This document shows, piece by piece, positions 40,652-46,435 of a DNA stretch of 46,435 bases; position 1 is the stretch's first letter, and the number at the start of each line of letters is the position of its first letter. Location of the stretch: positions 1-46,435 of the forward strand of contig JAUSPO010000157.1 of assembly GCA_030656575.1 (NCBI GenBank), written 5' to 3'. The notes under the pieces are model-generated. The model saw only the letters and a program-made list of their open reading frames with translations. It was not told the DNA's origin and ran no database searches. Both the position numbers and the translations under genes were made by a program. Source of the stretch: Bacillota bacterium. Its GTDB lineage: Bacteria > Bacillota > Dethiobacteria > DTU022 > UBA8154.

Positions 40652-41584
40652 TCAGGCCATGAGCATGGCCATGAGAGACTTTTGTGCGTGAAGGCGGTTT
40701 TCGGCCTGGTCGAGGACGACGGACTGCTCACTTTTCAGGACCTCTTCCGTAATTTCTTCGCCCCTATAGGCGGGAAGGCAGTGCATTACAAGGGCACCGG
40801 GTCTGGCCAGTTTAACCAGTTCACTGTTGATCTGGTATGGTGAGAATATTTTTTTGCGAGCAATTTTTTCTTCTTCCTGACCCATACTTGCCCATACATC
40901 CGTGTAAATAACATCTGCCTCATGAACGGCCTCTCTGGGGTCCTGCGTTACCGTCACCTTTGAACCGCTTATGGAAGCGTTTTCCCGGGCCTTTTTAACA
41001 ATTTCTTCAAGGGGCTGATAACCCTCAGGCGCACCCACTGATAGATTCACTCCCATCCTGGAACATCCCAGCAGCAGTGAATGGGCAACATTGTTTCCAT
41101 CACCCAGATAAGCAGCATTAACACCATCCAAATGACCGATTTTTTCTTTGATTGTGAGTAAGTCAGCAAGGGCCTGACAGGGGTGCAGGAGATCTGTTAG
41201 ACCATTTATGACGGGGATAGTCGCATGGGCAGCAAGCTCCTCCACCTCACCATGGTCAAACGTGCGGATCATAATGCCATCCAGATAGCGGGACAGTACA
41301 GCAGCTGTGTCTTTGATAGGCTCACCTCTTCCCATCTGCAGGTCCTGACTGCTAAGGAAAAGGCCATACCCTCCCAACTGCCAGATGCCTACTTCAAAAG
41401 AAACACGGGTCCTTGTGGAAGGTTTCTGAAAAATCATTCCCAGCGTCTTTCCAGCCAGGACAGGATGGGGAATACCTTTTTTTAGCTTCCCTTTCAATTC
41501 CTGAGCAAAATCCAACAATGCATCAATCTCTGAAGCGGTAAAATCCTGGAGGGATAAAAAGTGTCTTCCAAGCAGACTATTCAC
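40652..41584 (-). CDS. argF: Ornithine carbamoyltransferase
   Basis: 310 residues. It has the carbamoyl-phosphate motif KPSTRTRVSFE, the HPCQALADL motif, and the ornithine-binding HCLPAYRGEEIT near the C-terminus. It makes citrulline from ornithine and carbamoyl phosphate. The gene overlaps the end of argD by a few codons; GGAGG within argD is 9 bases from the GTG at 41584, which is a better start than TTG at 41590. Confidence 0.97.
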   Translation of the reverse strand: MNSLLGRHFLSLQDFTASEIDALLDFAQELKGKLKKGIPHPVLAGKTLGMIFQKPSTRTRVSFEVGIWQLGGYGLFLSSQDLQMGRGEPIKDTAAVLSRYLDGIMIRTFDHGEVEELAAHATIPVINGLTDLLHPCQALADLLTIKEKIGHLDGVNAAYLGDGNNVAHSLLLGCSRMGVNLSVGAPEGYQPLEEIVKKARENASISGSKVTVTQDPREAVHEADVIYTDVWASMGQEEEKIARKKIFSPYQINSELVKLARPGALVMHCLPAYRGEEITEEVLKSEQSVVLDQAENRLHAQKSLMAMLMA

Positions 41585-42776
41585 ATCCAAACACCTCCAT
41601 AAAAACAGTATCTAGAATATCCACAGCCCTATCAATCTCATCCTTGCTTACATTTAAGGGAGGCAGAAAACGCAAAGTTTTTTCTCCAATACAGTTAAGG
41701 AGTAACCCTTTTTGCTGGCAGAACTGCTGAATTTTCCGCGCATCCTTTTTAAGTTCCATACCGATGATGAGACCTTTTCCCCGGATCTCACCAACATGGT
41801 TTGTATAACTGTCCTGTAGAATGTTTAGTTTCTCCCGGAAGTAGATACCTCTCTCCCCGGCATTCTGCAAAAACCCATCCCGGGTAATTTCCTGCAGCAC
41901 AACAACGGCTGCTGCGCAGGCAACGGGATTACCGCCAAAGGTTGAAGCATGATCCCCGGGCGAAAAACCTGCCGACACTTTTTCTGAACAGAGCATTGCT
42001 CCAATTGGAAAGCCTCCGCCCAGAGCTTTTGCCAGGGTAAAGATATCAGGTTTAATCCCATAATGCTCGTAAGCAAAAAGTTTAGCTGTCCTCCCCATGC
42101 CGGATTGGACTTCATCAAAAATTAGCAGGAGGTTTTGCTCGTCACATAACCTTCGTAATCCCACCAGGAAATCTTCGTCAGCGACAATGACCCCTCCTTC
42201 TCCCTGAACAGGCTCGACCATGATTGCACAGGTGGAGCTGTTAATCTGGGATCTGAAGGATTCCAGATCATTAAAGCGTCCGTAACGAAAACCGGAGGGC
42301 AGAGGTTCAAAGCCCTTTTGGAACTTTTCCTGTCCCGTAGCTGTAAGCGTTGCCAGGGTCCGACCGTGAAAAGAATTCAAGGCTGTAACGATCTCAAATT
42401 TTTCGGGGTTTACATGTAGTTTAGTATATTTGCGAGCAAGCTTGATAGCAGCTTCGTTGGCCTCTGCACCGCTATTGCAGAAGAAAACTTTATCTGCCGC
42501 TGAATTCTCCACCAGAGATTTTGCCAATTTTACCTGAGGTTCTGTATAGTAAAGGTTAGAGGTATGTATCACTTTGTTCATTTGTTCCCAGGCAGCATTC
42601 ACAACCCCAGGGTAAGCATGGCCTAAGGCATTTACGGCCAATCCGCCAACAAAATCAAGATATTCATTCCCGTTCTCATCCCAGATAATTGTCCCTTTGC
42701 CCTTTACTACAAGGAGAGTTTCCGGCTGGCGGTTGTAAGTATTGATAATATACTCTTTCTCTTCTTCTTTGAGCAA
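41577..42776 (-). CDS. argD: Acetylornithine aminotransferase
   Basis: 399 residues, class III PLP aminotransferase. GLAVNALGHAYPGV, NSGAEANEAAIKLARKYT, SFHGRTLATLTATGQEKF, DEVQSGMGRTAKLFAYEHYG and the PLP lysine in TLAKALGGGFPIGAM are all present. It converts N-acetylglutamate semialdehyde to N-acetylornithine. The TTG start at 42776 is preceded by a run of eight G (42784-42791) as ribosome binding site. The gap to argB (~160 bases) holds a tandem 7-base repeat. Confidence 0.97.
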   Translation of the reverse strand: MLKEEEKEYIINTYNRQPETLLVVKGKGTIIWDENGNEYLDFVGGLAVNALGHAYPGVVNAAWEQMNKVIHTSNLYYTEPQVKLAKSLVENSAADKVFFCNSGAEANEAAIKLARKYTKLHVNPEKFEIVTALNSFHGRTLATLTATGQEKFQKGFEPLPSGFRYGRFNDLESFRSQINSSTCAIMVEPVQGEGGVIVADEDFLVGLRRLCDEQNLLLIFDEVQSGMGRTAKLFAYEHYGIKPDIFTLAKALGGGFPIGAMLCSEKVSAGFSPGDHASTFGGNPVACAAAVVVLQEITRDGFLQNAGERGIYFREKLNILQDSYTNHVGEIRGKGLIIGMELKKDARKIQQFCQQKGLLLNCIGEKTLRFLPPLNVSKDEIDRAVDILDTVFMEVFGCE

Positions 42777-42889
42777 GTGATCGCCCCCCCCTCAAATGCT
42801 TATTTTCATACCCATTCAATCCAGGTAATCATAGTTTTGTTTCGGAAATCTATATCCAAAATCCTTCGTTCTCTCCATTTTATCTCATT

Positions 42890-42926
<37 letters not shown>

Positions 42927-42935
42927 TAGCAATTA

Positions 42936-43832
42936 CTAGATGACCATTGTCCCTATTCCCGTATCAGTAAAGATTTCCAGAAGCATTGAGTGACTTGTAC
43001 GGCCGTCAATGATATGAGTGGCTGCAACATTGTTATTCAGCGCCCTTACACAGGCCTCAACCTTGGGTATCATCCCTGTTGATATTTCCCCGGAAATAAT
43101 CATTTCGCGCACCTTATGGCGATTCAGAGAAGAGATAAGGGTTCCCGGATCCTTTGGGTCGGAAAAGATGCCTTCCACATCGGTGAGAACAATTAACTTT
43201 TCCGCCTTCAAGGCAGCTGCCAGTTCCCCGGCAACATGATCGGCATTGATATTTAATCCTTCTCCCTCCATGCTTACACCCACAGAGGAGATAACAGGTA
43301 TGTAGCCGTGCTCGCTGAGGGTGTTGATAACACCCGGGCTGATCTCAACAACGTCACCCACATATCCCAGATCAACCGTTTCTTCTACTCCATCCTTGAC
43401 GACCTGTATGGGCGGCCTTTTCTTTGCCAGAAAAAGATTGCTGTCTTTGCCGCTTAAGCCTACCGCTTTACCGCCGTGGCGGTTAATCAGGCTGACGATC
43501 TCTTTATTAACTTTGCCCACAAGGACCATTTCCACAAGCTCCATCGTCTCCTTATCCGTAATACGCAGACCATCGACAAAACTCGCTTTCTTGCCTAATT
43601 TATCCATTAACGTCGTTATTTCCGTACCTCCGCCATGGACAACAATAGGGTTAATTCCGATAAATTTTAATAGAATGATATCGAGAGCTACTGATTTTTT
43701 CAGCTCTTCACTTACCATCGCGTGACCCCCGTATTTGATTACAAAGGTTTTTCCGGCAAAAGTACGTATATAGGGCAGTGCTTCTATTAACACTCCCGCT
43801 TTGGCAATAAGAGCATCTATGGACTTTTCCAA
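42936..43832 (-). CDS. argB: Acetylglutamate kinase
   Basis: 298 residues of the amino-acid kinase fold: FVIKYGGHAM, VVHGGGTEIT, GLSGKD, NINADHVAGELAAAL and EGIFSDPKDPGTLIS. It phosphorylates N-acetylglutamate and is usually the arginine-inhibited step. The start appears to be TTG at 43832, with AAAGGA about 10 bases upstream; no ATG is available near the N-terminus. It lies 15 bases after argJ. Confidence 0.97.
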   Translation of the reverse strand: MEKSIDALIAKAGVLIEALPYIRTFAGKTFVIKYGGHAMVSEELKKSVALDIILLKFIGINPIVVHGGGTEITTLMDKLGKKASFVDGLRITDKETMELVEMVLVGKVNKEIVSLINRHGGKAVGLSGKDSNLFLAKKRPPIQVVKDGVEETVDLGYVGDVVEISPGVINTLSEHGYIPVISSVGVSMEGEGLNINADHVAGELAAALKAEKLIVLTDVEGIFSDPKDPGTLISSLNRHKVREMIISGEISTGMIPKVEACVRALNNNVAATHIIDGRTSHSMLLEIFTDTGIGTMVI

Positions 43833-43847
43833 AATGATCGCATCCTT

Positions 43848-45068
43848 TCAGCTCCTGTAATCAGCGTTAATCCTGATATAATCGTAACTAAGATCACACC
43901 CGTAGGAAATCACTTCCTCCAGGCCCATATTCAGGTCCACCAGCACCGGTATTTCTGTCTGCATCAAAATGGCTTTCGCTTCGGACTCATCAAAAACAAG
44001 TCCTTTTCCCCGGGCAGTAACCTGCATCTTTCCAAGATAAATATCTACCTGATCAGGGATGAAATGAACATCCGCATTGCCCATGGCTGTGATAATCCGG
44101 CCCCAGTTCGCATCCTCACCAAAAAACGCAGTTTTAACAAGAGGAGAATTCAAAATACTGCGGGCAAGCTTTTTCCCTGTTTCATAATCAGGTGAACCCT
44201 TGACCGTGACTTTTATGACCTTGGTGGCCCCTTCTCCATCAACCACAATCTTATAGGCAAGATCCTGGCAAACATGAAGGAGCGATTCGTTAAAAACATG
44301 CCAGAGGTCACCGTCTTCTTCCACCTCTATCTCTGATGTCCCATTAGAGATAACCAGAACCATATCATTTGTAGACGTGTCTCCGTCAACGGTAATAACG
44401 TTAAAAGAACGTTCCACAGCCTCTTGTAAAGATTTCTGCAGTGCTTCTTTTTTTATCTTTACATCCGTTGCCACAAAAGCAAGCATCGTGGCCATATCCG
44501 GACAGATCATTCCCGAACCTTTGGCCATTCCACCTATCGTAAAAAAACCTTGTTCCCCATCCAACTGTACGCGGCAGGCACTTTCTTTGATAACCGTGTC
44601 GGTTGTCATGATAGCCCGGGCTGCATCTTCCCCGCCTTTCGGGGAAAGCTTTTCTACGGCCTTATCGATCCCCAGAGACAATCTTTCCATGGGAAGGTAA
44701 TGCCCAATAACACCTGTTGATGCTACAAGGACATCTTCTCTCCTAAGACCAAGCTTTCCTGCCACAATCTCAGCAGTGCTGAGAGCATCCTTAATCCCCT
44801 GGTCGCCAGTACAGGCATTGGCATTGCCGCTGTTAATTACAATAGCACTGACGGTCGGATTAGATATATGCCTCTCCGTGACGATTAAGGGAGCAGCCTT
44901 AAACTTATTTCTAGTGAATACTCCCGCAGCTGCAGCAGGTTCTCTGCTGTAGATAAGGGCCAAGTCGCTGTCCCCATTCTTTTTTATACCGCACTTCACA
45001 CCAGCGGCATCTATACCCGATACAGCGGTAATACCTCCCGTTATCTTTTCCATGTTCACAGAATTCAT
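43848..45068 (-). CDS. argJ: Glutamate N-acetyltransferase/amino-acid acetyltransferase (ornithine acetyltransferase)
   Basis: 406 residues. GSGMICPDMATMLAFVATD contains the autocleavage site, with the conserved KGSGMI.P..ATML context and the nucleophilic Thr; VDGDTSTNDMV and GEDANWGRI are further family marks. It recycles the acetyl group from acetylornithine to glutamate, and the bifunctional forms also start the pathway from acetyl-CoA. No separate argA or argE lies in the window, which fits a cyclic pathway. The ATG at 45068 is followed by another at MEK; either could be used. Confidence 0.96.
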   Translation of the reverse strand: MNSVNMEKITGGITAVSGIDAAGVKCGIKKNGDSDLALIYSREPAAAAGVFTRNKFKAAPLIVTERHISNPTVSAIVINSGNANACTGDQGIKDALSTAEIVAGKLGLRREDVLVASTGVIGHYLPMERLSLGIDKAVEKLSPKGGEDAARAIMTTDTVIKESACRVQLDGEQGFFTIGGMAKGSGMICPDMATMLAFVATDVKIKKEALQKSLQEAVERSFNVITVDGDTSTNDMVLVISNGTSEIEVEEDGDLWHVFNESLLHVCQDLAYKIVVDGEGATKVIKVTVKGSPDYETGKKLARSILNSPLVKTAFFGEDANWGRIITAMGNADVHFIPDQVDIYLGKMQVTARGKGLVFDESEAKAILMQTEIPVLVDLNMGLEEVISYGCDLSYDYIRINADYRS

Positions 45069-45094
45069 TCTTTCAGCCTACCTCCAAAGGGCAG

Positions 45095-46132
45095 CTAAGG
45101 CCTCAGGGGCACCATATTCAACCCCTTACTTTCCTTAAAACCCAACATAATATTCATATTTTGTACTGCCTGCCCAGCCGCGCCTTTAACCAGATTATCA
45201 ATAGCAGAAAGGATAATTAACCTGTTTTTACGTGAGTCCCATTTCACAGCCAGATCACAGTAGTTACTGGCATAAACATTCCTCGTCTCAGGCAACGATG
45301 GGGAAGGCAATAACCTCACAAACTGTTCATTCCTATAGAATTCTTCATATATATCCCGTATTTCCTTTTCATCCATTTTAACTGTCAGTTTTACGTAAAT
45401 TGTACTTAGAATACCTCTGATAATTGGTAAGAGGTGCGGGACAAAAGTAAATTCCACTTCCTGTCCGGCCAGCTTTCCAAGTTCCTGTTCCATTTCGGGA
45501 GTGTGCTGATGATCAGCAGCCCGATAGGCTCGAAAATTTTCCGTGCACTCTGGATAATGAAGCGTTTGGGAAGGCACCCTGCCGGCTCCTGACGTCCCTG
45601 ATTTAGCATCGACTACGAGTGTTTCCCAGTCCAACACGCCCCTGGCAGCCAGCGGTGCCAAACCCAGCAGCACCGAGGTAGGATAACATCCAGGATTGGC
45701 AACTAAGGACGCCCCTCTAATCTCTTCCCTGTATAGTTCGGGAAGGCCGTAAACTGCTGTGGCCAGATAATGAGGCGCGAGATGTTTTCTTTTATACCAC
45801 TCTGAGTAGAGTGCTGCATCCTTCAGGCGAAAATCTGCACTTAGATCTATAACCTTTAGTCCGGCTTCTCTTAAGATAGAAACCTTTTCCATGGACTCGC
45901 CGTGAGGCAAAGCAGAAAAAACAAGGTCTGTTTTCTCTACAGCTTCTTCTACGGAAAAAGGACGGCATACAGTCTCCATAATTTTGAGATAATGGGGATG
46001 AATCTCATCTAAAGGTTTTCCGGCAAAAGAATGTGAAGTGAGATACGTAAGTTCAACGTCATCATGGGAAAAGAGAAGCCGCATAAGTTCATTTCCCGTA
46101 TAACCTGTCACACCAATTATCCCAACCCGCAT
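45095..46132 (-). CDS. argC: N-acetyl-gamma-glutamyl-phosphate reductase
   Basis: 345 residues. It has the NADP-binding VGIIGVTGYTGNELMRLL, FSALPHGESM, and the catalytic Cys in VANPGCYPTSVLLGL; H..PE in DHQHTPEMEQEL is also typical. It reduces acetylglutamyl phosphate to the semialdehyde. The ATG at 46132 follows AAGGGGGG with 6-base spacing. It is the first gene of the argCJBDFGH operon, directly downstream of a T-box leader. Confidence 0.97.
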   Translation of the reverse strand: MRVGIIGVTGYTGNELMRLLFSHDDVELTYLTSHSFAGKPLDEIHPHYLKIMETVCRPFSVEEAVEKTDLVFSALPHGESMEKVSILREAGLKVIDLSADFRLKDAALYSEWYKRKHLAPHYLATAVYGLPELYREEIRGASLVANPGCYPTSVLLGLAPLAARGVLDWETLVVDAKSGTSGAGRVPSQTLHYPECTENFRAYRAADHQHTPEMEQELGKLAGQEVEFTFVPHLLPIIRGILSTIYVKLTVKMDEKEIRDIYEEFYRNEQFVRLLPSPSLPETRNVYASNYCDLAVKWDSRKNRLIILSAIDNLVKGAAGQAVQNMNIMLGFKESKGLNMVPLRP

Positions 46133-46435
46133 ACTAATCCCCCCTTAAATAAAGAAAGCCCCTCTTCCCAAAAGGACGAGAGGCAATTCTCGCGTTACCA
46201 CCTTTTTTGACCCTTGAGGGGTCCTCCTCACACTGCAATCGTTCCTTAGCAGCATAGTTTTATCGGAGTTTCCCGGAAAAGCCTACGCACCGAGGAAGCC
46301 TTTTCCAAATTTCGAACTTCCTGAGCTTCAGCTTTTCGCCTCCGGGGTGCGCTTCAGGATAGATCCAGCGCCGGGTTCACACTCCCCCCGGCTCACTTTG
46401 GCTCTCACTGCCCTTACTCTCCCCTTCTTCGGCAC
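46133..46435 (-). promoter_or_regulatory. T-box riboswitch leader of the arg operon
   Basis: The complement of 46191-46204 reads AAGGTGGTAACGCG, a close match to the T-box sequence that pairs with the uncharged tRNA acceptor end. Upstream (46250-46435) are stem-I-like elements, including GAGCCGGGGGGAGTGTGAA and GAAGCGCACCCCGGAG. Downstream is a terminator hairpin. Such leaders let uncharged tRNA prevent termination, so starvation for the cognate amino acid turns the operon on; arginine is expected. A CGC triplet occurs in the candidate specifier region, but I could not fold stem I well enough to assign the specifier. The 5' end may lie outside the window. Confidence 0.85.
46151..46183 (-). 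terminator. T-box attenuator terminator before argC
   Basis: On the minus strand GCCTCTCGTCC pairs with GGGAAGAGGGGC (one mismatch, two G-T pairs) around a T loop and is followed by TTTCTTT. It overlaps the region that would otherwise form the antiterminator with the T-box sequence. Confidence 0.75.

Overview
The window looks like a chromosomal segment of an anaerobic, spore-former-type Clostridia bacterium (Peptococcaceae / Desulfotomaculum-Pelotomaculum-like). Reasons: strong AGGAGG ribosome binding sites with many TTG and GTG starts, a CodY-type regulator, a T-box leader in front of an argCJBDFGH operon, a fumarate-reductase flavoprotein with the N-terminal extension I associate with that group, and oxygen-sensitive enzyme families (tungsten AOR, iron alcohol dehydrogenase, UbiD decarboxylases). 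Nearly every gene is on the minus strand. Base composition is visibly mosaic: the IS remnant and arg genes are richer in G+C, while about 1.3-24 kb is A+T rich, consistent with an acquired accessory region (judged by eye, not computed).

Layout. 1-1.3 kb: an end of an IS21-like element abutting a truncated IS1634-family transposase. 1.4-3.8 kb: two exporters (EamA and MFS). 4-6.8 kb: a MOP-like molybdenum aldehyde oxidoreductase. 7.4-14.8 kb: a leftward operon of iron alcohol dehydrogenase, AOR, two cupins, a CDC48-like AAA ATPase and an NMT1/THI5-like binding protein, behind a good sigma-54 type promoter. 15.5-21.3 kb: UbiD1, a QueG-like Fe-S protein, a MoaD-like sulfur carrier, a fused TRAP permease and its TAXI-type binding lipoprotein. 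21.7-31 kb: an AraC regulator, UbiD2, a CodY-like regulator, succinyl-CoA synthetase (sucD, sucC), two class III CoA-transferases and UbiD3, behind a second sigma-54 type promoter. 31.4-34.5 kb: UbiX, a soluble fumarate-reductase-like flavoprotein and its Fe-S subunit, behind a third, nearly identical promoter. 34.8-36.8 kb (plus strand): a PrpR-type sigma-54 activator. 36.8-37.6 kb: a double universal stress protein. 38-46.4 kb: the arginine operon with its T-box leader.

How it fits together (inference). The TRAP/TAXI system would import a carboxylic acid. The paired CoA-transferases would activate it with succinyl-CoA, SucCD would regenerate succinyl-CoA from succinate, and UbiD decarboxylases, with prenyl-FMN made through UbiX, would remove carboxyl groups. 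This is the logic of anaerobic phthalate-type degradation (succinyl-CoA:phthalate CoA-transferase plus UbiD-like phthaloyl-CoA decarboxylase). AOR, the MOP-like enzyme and the alcohol dehydrogenase would handle aldehyde/alcohol/acid interconversion, with the MoaD-like protein possibly serving their pterin cofactors. The PrpR-type activator probably switches on at least three transcription units through sigma-54. The substrate cannot be read from the sequence, and no ring reductase lies in the window.
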